This document shows, piece after piece, positions 9,088-16,499 of a stretch of DNA of 64,000 bases. This DNA comes from an uncultured Clostridia bacterium (GTDB taxonomy: Bacteria; Bacillota; Clostridia; TANB77; CAG-508). A model generated the notes under the pieces. It worked only from the letters and a program-made list of their open reading frames with translations, was not told the DNA's origin and made no database searches. The DNA is taken from assembly GCA_934167445.1 (NCBI GenBank), contig CAKPKJ010000006.1:1-64000 (forward strand). Reading direction: 5' to 3'. A program made the position numbers and the translations under genes. Positions within the stretch are counted from its first letter, which is position 1; every line of letters begins with the position of its first letter.

Positions 9088-9763
9088 AATCATACCCACC
9101 TTTTTTGTCGTCTCTAATTATTTCGCCTTTGCGAATGTGTATAACTCTTTTTTTCATTTCATTTACTATATCTTTAGCATGTGTTGCAACAACAACTGTT
9201 GTTCCTCTCATATTTATATCATTTAATAGGTTCATAATGTCCCATGCTGTATCTGGATCTAGGTTTCCTGTAGGCTCATCCGCAATTAACATTGATGGGT
9301 TATTTACTAATGCTCTAGCTAACGCAACTCTTTGTTGTTCTCCTCCTGATAATTCATTTGGGTACATTTTGGCTTTTCCACTTAGTCCAACTAAAGAAAG
9401 TACCATCGGAACTTGTCTTCTTATATGTCTAGGTGTTGCTCTTACTATATACATTGCATATGCTACATTGTCATATACGGTTTTATCTGGTAATAATCTA
9501 AAATCTTGGAAAACGACTCCCATACTTCTTCTTAAATATGGTATTCTATTTGGTTTTAAAAATGTTGTATCCTTTCCATTTATTATTATATTTCCTGATG
9601 TTGGTTCTTCTTCTTTTAATATTAATTTTATTAATGTTGATTTTCCACTACCTGAAGAGCCTACTAAAAATGCGAACTCTCCTTTATCTATTACAAAATT
9701 AGCATTTTTGATTGCTTTTGTTCCTGTATCATAAACTTTTGAAACATTTCTAAATTCTATCAT
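9077..9763 (-). CDS. ftsE: Cell division ATP-binding protein FtsE
   Basis: ATPase of the FtsEX complex. The 228-aa protein has the full ABC set: Walker A GSSGSGKST (about 36-44), Q-loop in VFQDFRLL, signature LSGGEQQRV, Walker B LIADEPTGN, and the switch His in VVATHAKD. It is the first gene of the ftsE-ftsX-M23-M23 run. A sigma-A-type promoter lies about 70-100 bp upstream. Confidence 0.96.
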   Translation of the reverse strand: MIEFRNVSKVYDTGTKAIKNANFVIDKGEFAFLVGSSGSGKSTLIKLILKEEEPTSGNIIINGKDTTFLKPNRIPYLRRSMGVVFQDFRLLPDKTVYDNVAYAMYIVRATPRHIRRQVPMVLSLVGLSGKAKMYPNELSGGEQQRVALARALVNNPSMLIADEPTGNLDPDTAWDIMNLLNDINMRGTTVVVATHAKDIVNEMKKRVIHIRKGEIIRDDKKGGYDYEI

Positions 9764-9831
9764 TTAGCTTTCTCCCTTATTCATTTTCTATATTTTAAGC
9801 ATAATTTTTCTATTGTATTTTTTACTCATTT

Positions 9832-9860
9832 ATCATAACAATAATCTACATATTTTGCAA
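9832..9860 (-). promoter_or_regulatory. Probable ftsE promoter
   Basis: TTGCAA (9855-9860) and TATGAT (9832-9837) are 17 bp apart on the minus strand, upstream of the ftsEX operon. Confidence 0.6.
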
Positions 9861-9956
9861 TAGTTTTGGCACAAAAATTCACATATAATTCACATACTTT
9901 TATGTAAATTTTTATACCATTATTAATAACCTTAATATATTGATTTTTATATAACG

Positions 9957-10883
9957 TTACATCTTGCATATTTCTACTATATTTTCAGAATCTATGCCAA
10001 AATATTTAACAAGTTCTTCTGCTTTTCCAGACATTCCAAAACAATCTTTTATGCCAAGCCTTGTTAATTTTTGGGGATATTTATCTGTCAAAACTTCACT
10101 AATTGCACTTCCTAGACCGCCAATAATATTATGATCTTCTACCGAAATTAATTTTTTAGTTTCTTGTGCACATTTAATAATCATTTTTTCATCTATTGGT
10201 TTTATTGTGTGAATATCCACTACTCTAATATTTATGCCCTGTTTTTCTAGTTCATCTTTTGCAAGTAGCGCTTGTTCTACAGTTACTCCTGTTGCAAAAA
10301 CTGTTGCATCAGTACCTTCTCCTATTTGAATAGCTTTTCCTAATTCAAATTTTTGATTTTCATCATATATTTTTCTTGTTTTTACTCTTGCTAAACGTAA
10401 ATATACAGGTCCTTCATATTTAGAAATTTCTTGAACTGCCCATTTTGTTTGTAAATCATCTGATGTACACATAACTAACATATTTGGCATTGTTCTCATC
10501 ATTGATAAATCTTCTATCATTTGATGTGTAGCACCATCTTCTCCAACTGTTATTCCACTATGTGTTGCACATATTTTTACATTTAATTTAGGATATGCTA
10601 CACTACATCTTATTTGGTCATATGCTCGTCCTGCTGCAAATGCTGCAAAAGTACTCGCATATGCTATTTTTCCACATGTAGCAAGTCCTGCAGCTGTTCC
10701 TATCATATTTGCTTCTGCTATTCCCATATCAAAAAATCTTTCAGGATATTTCTGTGCAAATAAATTTGTTTTGGTTGCAGCAGATAAATCCGCATCTAAT
10801 ACGACCACATTATTATTTTGTTCACCTAATTCTAATAATGTTTCTCCATAACTTTCTCTAGTTGCTTTTTTTATATCTTCCAT
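9957..10883 (-). CDS. Transketolase, C-terminal subunit
   Basis: C-terminal half of a split transketolase (pyrimidine-binding plus C-terminal domains). Together with the next gene upstream it moves two-carbon units between sugars in the non-oxidative pentose phosphate pathway. The 308-aa protein matches the family: MGIAEANMIGTAAGLA with the catalytic Glu of the pyrimidine domain, and ATHSGITVGEDGATHQ. The start ATG follows AAGGAGAAG. It lies 65 bp after the N-terminal subunit gene. Split transketolases are common in Clostridia and archaea. Confidence 0.93.
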   Translation of the reverse strand: MEDIKKATRESYGETLLELGEQNNNVVVLDADLSAATKTNLFAQKYPERFFDMGIAEANMIGTAAGLATCGKIAYASTFAAFAAGRAYDQIRCSVAYPKLNVKICATHSGITVGEDGATHQMIEDLSMMRTMPNMLVMCTSDDLQTKWAVQEISKYEGPVYLRLARVKTRKIYDENQKFELGKAIQIGEGTDATVFATGVTVEQALLAKDELEKQGINIRVVDIHTIKPIDEKMIIKCAQETKKLISVEDHNIIGGLGSAISEVLTDKYPQKLTRLGIKDCFGMSGKAEELVKYFGIDSENIVEICKM

Positions 10884-10948
10884 TCTTTCTTCTCCTTTAA
10901 AATCAGCTTTAAACTTTATTATTTTTACTAGAAATCAATATATTAAGG

Positions 10949-11770
10949 TTAAGTAAGTTCTTTTATTGCTTGTTCATATTGTTCTTTATTTGGAGCTTTT
11001 CCGTGCCATTCTACTTTATTTTCCATAAAAGAAACGCCTTTTCCTTTTATTGTTTTTGCGATTATACAAGTTGGTTTTTCTTTAACATTTTGAGCTACTT
11101 CAAGAGCTTTTATTATTTCATCTATATCATTTCCATTTATATTTATAATTTGGAATCCGAAACTTTTAAATTTTTCTTCTATTGAGTATGGATTTATTAC
11201 GTCTTCAATTTTCCCATCAATTTGCAAATTATTATTGTCAACAATTACACATAAATTATCTAATTTGTAATGTGCAGCAGCCATTGCAGCTTCCCAAACT
11301 TGTCCTTCTTCGATTTCTCCATCTCCAAGTATGCAATATACTCTATAATCTTTTTTATCCAATTTGGCTGCAATAGCCATTCCATTAGCAGCTGATAGTC
11401 CTTGGCCTAAAGACCCTGTTGTCATATCAACTCCAGGTATTTTTTTCATATCTGGATGTCCTTGTAATTTTTTATTTATTTTTCTAAAATCTTTTAATTT
11501 TTCTTCTTCAAAAAATCCTCTATTGGCTAAACAGCTATATAATGCTGGTGAACAATGTCCCTTTGATAACACTAATCTGTCTCTTTCTTCCCAGCTTGGA
11601 TTTTTTTCGTCTATATTTAATATGTTAAAATATAACACTGTTAAAATATCGGCAACTGATAAAGCTCCTCCTGGATGTCCTGATTGTGCTTCATATACTT
11701 CTTCTATTATTCCTCTTCTTACTTTTTTTGCCATATTTTCTAATTCTTCTATATTATTTAATTTTTTCAA
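10949..11770 (-). CDS. Transketolase, N-terminal subunit
   Basis: Thiamine-diphosphate-binding half of the split transketolase, about 273 aa. It has SGHPGGALSVADIL near the N-terminus and the TPP motif GDGEIEEGQVWEA ending in VIVDNNNLQIDG. The start is uncertain: a TTG (11770) lies 10 bases after AGGAG, while a GTG three codons earlier (11779) is closer to the site. A REP-like palindrome (11798-11876) and the 6S-like RNA lie just upstream, and no strong promoter is visible between them and the gene, so it may depend on transcription from the 6S promoter or a weak internal one. Confidence 0.92.
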   Translation of the reverse strand: MKKLNNIEELENMAKKVRRGIIEEVYEAQSGHPGGALSVADILTVLYFNILNIDEKNPSWEERDRLVLSKGHCSPALYSCLANRGFFEEEKLKDFRKINKKLQGHPDMKKIPGVDMTTGSLGQGLSAANGMAIAAKLDKKDYRVYCILGDGEIEEGQVWEAAMAAAHYKLDNLCVIVDNNNLQIDGKIEDVINPYSIEEKFKSFGFQIININGNDIDEIIKALEVAQNVKEKPTCIIAKTIKGKGVSFMENKVEWHGKAPNKEQYEQAIKELT

Positions 11771-11797
11771 AAAAACCACTCTCCTGTCTATTTCTAA

Positions 11798-11876
11798 GAG
11801 GGACAGGTCAAAACCTTCCCAATTTATTTATGTCGCCCCTACGACCAAACAATGAGAAAACTTTAACCTGTCCCCC
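11798..11876. repeat. REP-like palindromic element
   Basis: GGGACAGGTCAAAACC (from 11800) faces TTAACCTGTCCCC (ending near 11875), an imperfect terminal inverted repeat, with a small central palindrome GTCGCCCCTACGAC. The GC-rich GGGACAGGT ends stand out from the AT-rich surroundings. GGGGAC-type ends are typical of REP sequences mobilised by single-strand (RAYT-type) transposases. That assignment is inference, since no transposase is in the window. Confidence 0.6.
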
Positions 11877-11894
11877 GGTTTAGTTTTTTATTAT

Positions 11895-12103
11895 CCCCGC
11901 CTTAGCCGTCAGATGTGTTGAATTTTTAAGGACCTGCTCCTAAAAACAGGTGGGTGCCTACCTAAATACTACTGGGCTTCTTACTACAAAATTGTGTAAG
12001 TTTGCACGCCATATTCAGAGATTGGCCCCTCTTATTGTGTGTTGGTTCTAAAAATTCTGTCTTTACGCACTACGCAGGGTGTTAATATGTTTCTTTTTAA
12101 GTT
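11895..12103 (-). ncRNA. ssrS: Probable 6S RNA
   Basis: About 200 nt of unusually GC-rich, non-coding sequence on the minus strand lies behind a strong promoter. The ends close as a long stem (CCCTGC...TAG near 12079-12070 against CTAAGGCGGGG ending at 11895). The inner part contains GGGGCCAATCTC and GGCACCCACCTG...AGGAGCAGGT, resembling the bulged double-hairpin plan of Firmicutes 6S RNA. Such RNAs mimic an open promoter and bind sigma-A RNA polymerase in stationary phase. The assignment rests on recall of the family's look and the closing stem, not on a covariance search. Exact ends are estimates. Confidence 0.6.
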
Positions 12104-12109
12104 ATTTGT

Positions 12110-12138
12110 ATTTTATCATATTATAAGAATTCTATCAA
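12110..12138 (-). promoter_or_regulatory. Promoter of the 6S-like RNA
   Basis: TTGATA (12133-12138) and TAAAAT (12110-12115) are spaced by exactly 17 bp on the minus strand. The predicted start, near 12103, is about 20 nt before the closing stem of the RNA. Confidence 0.75.
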
Positions 12139-12286
12139 ATTACTTATTTGTTAAAAAATACGTTCTAAGTCTGTTTTTATATCATTATCTAATTTTTTTT
12201 AATTTATTCTCATTTTATCACATTTTTTCATCATTTGCTTTTTGTTTTTTGTTATGATAAAATTAATATTATTTTATTTTTATTCT

Positions 12287-12961
12287 TTACATAACATACA
12301 ATAATATACAGAAAAATTGTAGTAAACTTCCTAATAATATAAATAGATGGAATATTGAATGCATCCATTTATGCTTTTTTCCTAATCCATATAAAACTGC
12401 TCCAACAGTATATGCAACTCCTCCTGAAACAAGTAATACTAGGCCATTCATTCCTAATGATTCTGGTAATAGATTTGCTTTTATTATTATGCACCATCCC
12501 ATTAATAAATAACAAATCATTGAAAATACTTTAAATTTTTTTATATCTATTGAATTTAAAATTATTCCTAATATTGCAAGCCCCCATATTACTCCAAATA
12601 TAGTCCAACCAGTGGCAACATCTACTTCTCTAATAGTACATAATGCAAATGGTGTATATGAACCTGCTATTAGCAAAAATATTGAGCAATGGTCTAAAAT
12701 TTGAAATACTTTTTTAGCTGTTCTTTCTGGTTTTAATCCATGGTATATGCTTGACATTGTATATAGTATTATCATTGTTATCCCATAAATAGCACCACTT
12801 ACAACTCCATACACATTTCCATGAATAGCTGCAAAAACAATGCATAGTACTGTAGCTACAATTCCTAATGCTCCCCCTACAATGTGTGAAGTCATGTTAA
12901 ATATTTCTTCTCCTTTTGTATATTTGGGAAGAACTCTATCTTTTAATTTAATTCTTTTCAT
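12287..12961 (-). CDS. Hemolysin III family (PAQR-like) membrane protein
   Basis: A 224-aa integral membrane protein with about seven transmembrane helices. Family hallmarks are EEIFNMTSHIVGGALG at the N-terminus, SSIYHGL (conserved Ser and His), a FLLIAGSYTPF-type segment, and a late HKWMHSIFHLFILLG. The His and Asp positions match the metal site proposed for the PAQR superfamily (YqfA/TrhA in other bacteria), whose bacterial role is poorly known despite the hemolysin name. The ATG follows GAAAGGAACT. It appears to be transcribed alone. Confidence 0.88.
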   Translation of the reverse strand: MKRIKLKDRVLPKYTKGEEIFNMTSHIVGGALGIVATVLCIVFAAIHGNVYGVVSGAIYGITMIILYTMSSIYHGLKPERTAKKVFQILDHCSIFLLIAGSYTPFALCTIREVDVATGWTIFGVIWGLAILGIILNSIDIKKFKVFSMICYLLMGWCIIIKANLLPESLGMNGLVLLVSGGVAYTVGAVLYGLGKKHKWMHSIFHLFILLGSLLQFFCILLYVM

Positions 12962-13027
12962 TTTTTAGTTCCTTTCAATTTTATCTATATTTGCTATTAT
13001 AACACATTAATTTGTATTCTGAAAGCC

Positions 13028-13739
13028 TTATTCTTTAATTTCTTTAGCTAGTTTTTTTATTGCTTTTGTTTCAATTCTTGAAACATATGAGCGAGATATT
13101 CCCATCATTTTAGCAATTTCATTTTGTGTTTTTGGTTTTTGTCCCCCTAATCCAAAACGTAGTTCTAATATATTTTTTTCTCTTTCTTTTAGTATTTCCT
13201 TCATTTTATTATATAATACTTTTATTTTCATTTTTATATCTACTTCTTCTTCGATATTTCTTTCATTGTTTTCTAGCACTTCTTGTAATGTAACAACATT
13301 ATCATCTTTATCTTTTCCAATTGGTTCATTTAAATATACTTCTGCACTAAGCTTTTTTGTAGCTCTTAAGTGCATTAGTATTTCATTGTCAATGCACCTT
13401 GAAACATATGTAGAAAGTCTTGAGCCTTTTTCTATATTAAAACTTTTTACTCCTTTTATCAATCCTATTGTACCTATTGATATCAAATCATCTTGGTCAA
13501 CTTTTGAATTGCTATATTTTTTGGCTACATGTGCAACCAATCTTAAATTTCTTTCTATTAAGATATTTCTGGCATCTTCATCTCCTTTTGCCATTTGTTC
13601 TAAATAATTTTTTTCTTCTTCTGATGATAATGGTTCTGGAAATAAATTTCCACTTTGAATATATCCGAACAGCAAATACTGCTGTTTTTAAAAATTCTAT
13701 AAATCCACATATTCCTGTGACATACAGTGCTGATAACAT
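13028..13739 (-). CDS. sigK: Sporulation sigma factor SigK, apparently frameshifted near its N-terminus
   Basis: Late mother-cell sigma factor of sporulation. The long frame (from about 13675) reads LFPEPLSSEEEKNYLEQMAK, then region 2 (NLRLVAHVAKKY, ISIGTIGLIKG) and region 4 with a C-terminal helix-turn-helix (KTQNEIAKMMGISRSYVSRI), clearly sigma-K. That frame lacks a proper start. A strong GGAGGTG site and ATG at 13739 open another frame that encodes the hydrophobic pro-sequence (MLSALYVTGICGFIEF, then LKTAVFAV). The two frames join if one base is removed near 13665. So the gene has a +1 frameshift at the pro-sequence/mature boundary: a mutation, a sequencing error or, less likely, programmed frameshifting. 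Confidence 0.88.
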
Positions 13740-13754
13740 ACTATTGCACCTCCA

Positions 13755-13788
13755 TTTTTTACCTATTGAAATTATATGAGGTAAAAAA
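13755..13788 (-). promoter_or_regulatory. Palindrome and possible -10 element upstream of sigK
   Basis: TTTTTTACCT and AGGTAAAAAAA form an inverted repeat around CATATAAT (13771-13778, minus strand). The latter resembles the -10 of sigma-E-type mother-cell promoters (CATACAAT-like). I cannot identify a convincing -35. The palindrome could be an operator or a leader hairpin just before the ribosome binding site. Confidence 0.3.
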
Positions 13789-13844
13789 AATAAAGTGCCT
13801 GACCATATGTAAAATTTTCTACTTTATCATATTTTATATTCAAC

Positions 13845-13876
13845 AAAAAGAGAGCTCTAATAGAACTCTCTTTTTT
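13845..13876 (-). terminator. Terminator of the 280-aa cassette gene
   Basis: On the minus strand AGAGAG and CTCTCT arms close a short hairpin ending in a T-rich tract. It starts right after the stop codon and a GGCACC hexamer. Confidence 0.75.
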
Positions 13877-13881
13877 GGTGC

Positions 13882-14724
13882 CTAATCAGGAATAATAATC
13901 GGTCCATCCGTAGCGTGCAAGGCTGGCTGTTTCAGTATAATTACTGGCCTAACACAGTTTTTGAACATTTTCTCTTTGCCATTTGTTCCAAATAAGCCAC
14001 TGTCCCTGCAGACATGGCCGTTTTCATAATAGGCAATAGAGTAAATAAGTTCATCCACTACTCCTGTATTTTTTTCAACAGGCCTAACCACTCTTGTTGC
14101 TAACCAGAAGTTCATACTTTGCAGAGTAATCTCTTCTTGTTGTTGCTCATTGATAGGTCCAGTTTCCCAAATATTGGAACTTTTCCTAGTTGGATAATTC
14201 TTAATACTCCCCAGAGTTTCTGGCTCTCTGGTATTCAAAAAGTTTTCTATAGAGTATTGTTGCTTTTTGAATGTATATTTAAGATTTTCCTTCCAATCTG
14301 TTCCTATAAGATCTGACAGCATAATGTTTCTTGCAGAAACAACACCATCTTGGCTACAAATGGCTTTGCAAAAATGATTAAGAATAGCCGTTCCATTTTT
14401 CCAACCATTAGCTCCTCGAAGTTCCAATTGAGCTCCATCACTAAATTCTAATGGTTGTAACGAAATTGCAATTCTTTTCTTTGCGGCAACTCTAAGCATC
14501 CCCTCAATGGTTCCTTCCACATATTCAGGTAAGCAGTTAGATTCAAAAGTTTGGACAGAACAGCTACCGTCCCCTCCATCGCTTTCGAACACTCGATTTC
14601 TAGGAATCCTGAAAAATACTCGCCTAGACTGTATGTCTAATTTGGAAAAAAGCGCTTCTTCATCCCATTTTGTAAATTCCTTCCTGTCTTCTGACACCCA
14701 ATGGTAGTCTTTTAACTTAGCCAT
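13882..14724 (-). CDS. Cassette protein with a lectin/DUF6273-like C-terminal signature (280 aa)
   Basis: No firm family. No signal peptide or transmembrane helix is visible, so it is probably cytosolic. The C-terminal half has a pattern I associate with C-type-lectin/sulfatase-modifying-factor-like (DUF6273-type) domains: GWKNGTAILNHFC (107-119), FWLAT (206-210) and a closing VRPVII (258-263). The segment around 111-145 lines up by eye with residues 90-121 of the protein at 41186-41869 (LDSFC, G-V-x-x-R, DI and W in register). Codons are clearly less AT-rich than in neighbours, suggesting transfer. It is monocistronic, with its own promoter, leader hairpin, AGAAAGGAA site and terminator. Confidence 0.6.
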   Translation of the reverse strand: MAKLKDYHWVSEDRKEFTKWDEEALFSKLDIQSRRVFFRIPRNRVFESDGGDGSCSVQTFESNCLPEYVEGTIEGMLRVAAKKRIAISLQPLEFSDGAQLELRGANGWKNGTAILNHFCKAICSQDGVVSARNIMLSDLIGTDWKENLKYTFKKQQYSIENFLNTREPETLGSIKNYPTRKSSNIWETGPINEQQQEEITLQSMNFWLATRVVRPVEKNTGVVDELIYSIAYYENGHVCRDSGLFGTNGKEKMFKNCVRPVIILKQPALHATDGPIIIPD

Positions 14725-14790
14725 CTTTTTTCCTTTCTCTTAGTACACTAAAAGACACTGATACTTATGGCTTTTGGGCCACTAAGTATT

Positions 14791-14819
14791 ATTATACTAT
14801 GTTTTACATAATATCGCAA
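14791..14819 (-). promoter_or_regulatory. Cassette promoter A with TTATGTAAA box
   Basis: TTGCGA (14814-14819) and TATAAT (14791-14796), spacer 17 bp. The spacer contains TTATGTAAA (14803-14811). Downstream the leader can fold as ACTTA-TGGC / GCCA-TAAGT before the AGAAAGGAA site. Confidence 0.7.
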
Positions 14820-14830
14820 CCACATATAAA

Positions 14831-14859
14831 AACTAGACAACAATATTTGTTGCCTAGTT
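14831..14859 (-). terminator. Terminator of the 89-aa gene
   Basis: AACTAG and AACA arms pair around a short loop, followed on the minus strand by TTTTT. It lies about 30 bp after the stop codon of the 89-aa reading frame. Confidence 0.75.
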
Positions 14860-14887
14860 TTTTAGGTTTACGTTGCTTCCTCCTCTA

Positions 14888-15157
14888 TTAGCTTTTCGAA
14901 CAGTTTCTTCTTGGTTTCTTTGCTACCTTTCCTTTGGCTGTTCTGTTTGCTTGTGAGCCTGTTTGCAAGTGTTCATTTCTCTTTATATTTTTCCGAATCA
15001 CTCTTGCCCCCTTTTCTGAAATCATAGAATCTACTTTGTTCCAGAATTTTTTAGAGGAAAGTCCGTAGGTTTTGCAGAAATCTTTCTCTGTCCAGCCCTT
15101 CTTGGTATAGATATGTAGAGCTTTTGCATCTAGCATCTCTGGCTTTTTTTGTGGCAT
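14888..15157 (-). CDS. Small basic helix-turn-helix-like protein (89 aa)
   Basis: Not assigned to a family. Residues about 8-45 (AKALHIYTKKGWTEKDFC, then KTYGLSSKKFWNKV) look like a homeodomain-type helix-turn-helix. The C-terminal third is rich in Lys, Arg, Asn and Gln, fitting nucleic-acid binding. The ATG follows TAGGAGTTGACAGCAGT and starts 28 bases after the stop of the upstream HTH gene, so the two probably form one transcript from the promoter at 15442-15470, closed by the hairpin at 14831-14859. Base composition matches the adjacent cassette gene, not the core genome. It could be a DNA-binding partner of the neighbouring HTH protein (inference). Confidence 0.5.
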   Translation of the reverse strand: MPQKKPEMLDAKALHIYTKKGWTEKDFCKTYGLSSKKFWNKVDSMISEKGARVIRKNIKRNEHLQTGSQANRTAKGKVAKKPRRNCSKS

Positions 15158-15185
15158 ACTGCTGTCAACTCCTAAATAGTAGTTA

Positions 15186-15369
15186 TCATTTTAGCATCTC
15201 ATCTCTTGTCATTCCATTTTCATCAGCAATTTCCTTGCAAAAGATAATAGCCATATGTTGTGCTAATATGACACTGTTCAGCAATTTCTCGTACACTTAA
15301 GCCTTTCTGTTTTTTAGCTAAAAAAACTTGCTTAAATTGTAATACATTTTCTGAACGCCGTCTTCCCAT
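15186..15369 (-). pseudogene. Small HTH protein, frame interrupted in a T-run
   Basis: A perfect AAAGGAGGTTTACT site precedes ATG at 15369, giving MGRRRSENVLQFKQVFLAKK and then QKGLSVREIAEQCHISTTYGYYL, a convincing helix-turn-helix. The frame stops at 15223. Dropping one T from the TTTT run near 15238 continues it as CKEIADENGMTRDEMLK to a stop at 15186, which completes a sensible domain of about 66 aa. So either a single-base insertion has broken it or the run is a sequencing error. A longer N-terminal frame exists but lacks a ribosome site. Its promoter carries the same TTATGTAAA box as the cassette genes, so autoregulation is plausible (inference). Confidence 0.55.
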
Positions 15370-15433
15370 AGTAAACCTCCTTTGAACATGCGCATCATAT
15401 TTTTGACACACAAAATAACGCTCTGCTTGCGCA

Positions 15434-15470
15434 TTATGTAAATTATATCATATTTTTCTAATTTTTTCAA
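15434..15470 (-). promoter_or_regulatory. Cassette promoter E (HTH gene) with TTATGTAAATT box
   Basis: TTGAAA (15465-15470) and TATAAT (15442-15447), spacer 17 bp. The box, in the plus orientation TTATGTAAA (15434-15442), overlaps the downstream edge of the -10, a typical repressor position. Confidence 0.7.
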
Positions 15471-15665
15471 TTATAACAGTCAGAATTCATATTGGTTTTA
15501 ATCCTTTGCCTTGTTAACCTATTATTTGTCTTAAGCTTATTATTCATTAATTTTTTGGTATAAATGTATTTAAATTTCATACTTTTATTATATAGCGTAT
15601 AACTAGCTATATAAATTATAGAAAGGTGTCAATTTTTTATATAAAATTGATTTTATTATATAAAT

Positions 15666-16460
15666 ATGAATTTTATTATTTCTTTTTTTAATGGGGTTGC
15701 TATTGGTGCTGGTGCAATTCTTCCTGGCATTAGTAGTGGTGTGTTTTGTGTTGTTTTTGGAATTTATGAAAAATTATTAAATAGCATCTTACATTTTTTT
15801 AAAGATATTAAAAATAATTTGAATTTTCTTTGTCCTTTGGTTATAGGTGGATTTGTAGGAATTATGATTTTTAGTAACTTCTTGAACTATTTTTTTGTTA
15901 ACTTTCCTTTACAGACCAAATCTATATTTATTGGCTTATTGCTTGGTTGCATTCCAACATTAATAAGAAATTGCAATTCTAAATATCCATTTAAATTTCA
16001 ATACTTATTTTTTGCTATTGCTACTTTTACAATAGGAATATTATGTGTTGTTTTTGAAAATATAATTGGTTTTCATTCACATTTTGAAACTTTTAATTGG
16101 ATTTATCTTTTTGTATCGGGATTTATAATGTCTGTTGGTATTGTTGTTCCTGGTATTAGTAATACAATTATTTTAATGCTTTTGGGAGTTTATCCAACAT
16201 ATCTTTTTTCTGTCTCTACATTATATTGGCCAGTTTTGATACCAATGGGTATTGGTGTTTTTTTCGGTTCTCTTGTTTTTATGAAATTGACGGAAATTTT
16301 ACTAGGTAAATTTTATATGCAGACTTTTTATAGTATTGTAGGTTTTTCCATTGGCTCTATTTTTGTATTATTACCTAATGTTTCTTCAATTACAGAAGTT
16401 ATATTATCTTTCTTATGTGTATTTTTAGGTTACAATATTTCTTCATTTTTCAGACAATAA
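15666..16460 (+). CDS. DUF368 family polyprenyl-phosphate transporter (PopT-like)
   Basis: A 264-aa membrane protein with about eight hydrophobic helices and two internally related halves. Each half carries a glycine/proline signature: AGAILPGISSGVF near residue 16 and VGIVVPGISNTIILMLLG near residue 155. DUF368 proteins have been shown to return undecaprenyl-phosphate, the cell-wall lipid carrier, across the membrane; the assignment here rests on these motifs. It is a plus-strand gene. The ATG has no close ribosome site: a GAAAGG lies about 40 bases upstream, with a CAATTTT/AAAATTG hairpin between. It converges on the U32 gene and shares its terminator. Confidence 0.88.
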   Translation: MNFIISFFNGVAIGAGAILPGISSGVFCVVFGIYEKLLNSILHFFKDIKNNLNFLCPLVIGGFVGIMIFSNFLNYFFVNFPLQTKSIFIGLLLGCIPTLIRNCNSKYPFKFQYLFFAIATFTIGILCVVFENIIGFHSHFETFNWIYLFVSGFIMSVGIVVPGISNTIILMLLGVYPTYLFSVSTLYWPVLIPMGIGVFFGSLVFMKLTEILLGKFYMQTFYSIVGFSIGSIFVLLPNVSSITEVILSFLCVFLGYNISSFFRQ

Positions 16461-16499
16461 AATAACATAGTTCTTTGTTAAAATATTGATTATACAATG

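Noticed and set aside
9900..9908. TTATGTAAATT upstream of ftsE
   Set aside because: It matches the cassette box but lies about 40 bp upstream of the ftsE -35, not at a promoter core, and ftsE lacks the other cassette features. Probably chance in AT-rich DNA.
12286..12294. TTTACATAA at the end of the hemolysin III gene
   Set aside because: Overlaps the last codons and the stop codon of a core gene, not a promoter.
13882..15470. Diversity-generating retroelement target locus
   Set aside because: Lectin-like C-terminal folds are typical of such targets, but no reverse transcriptase, template repeat or accessory gene is visible in the window.
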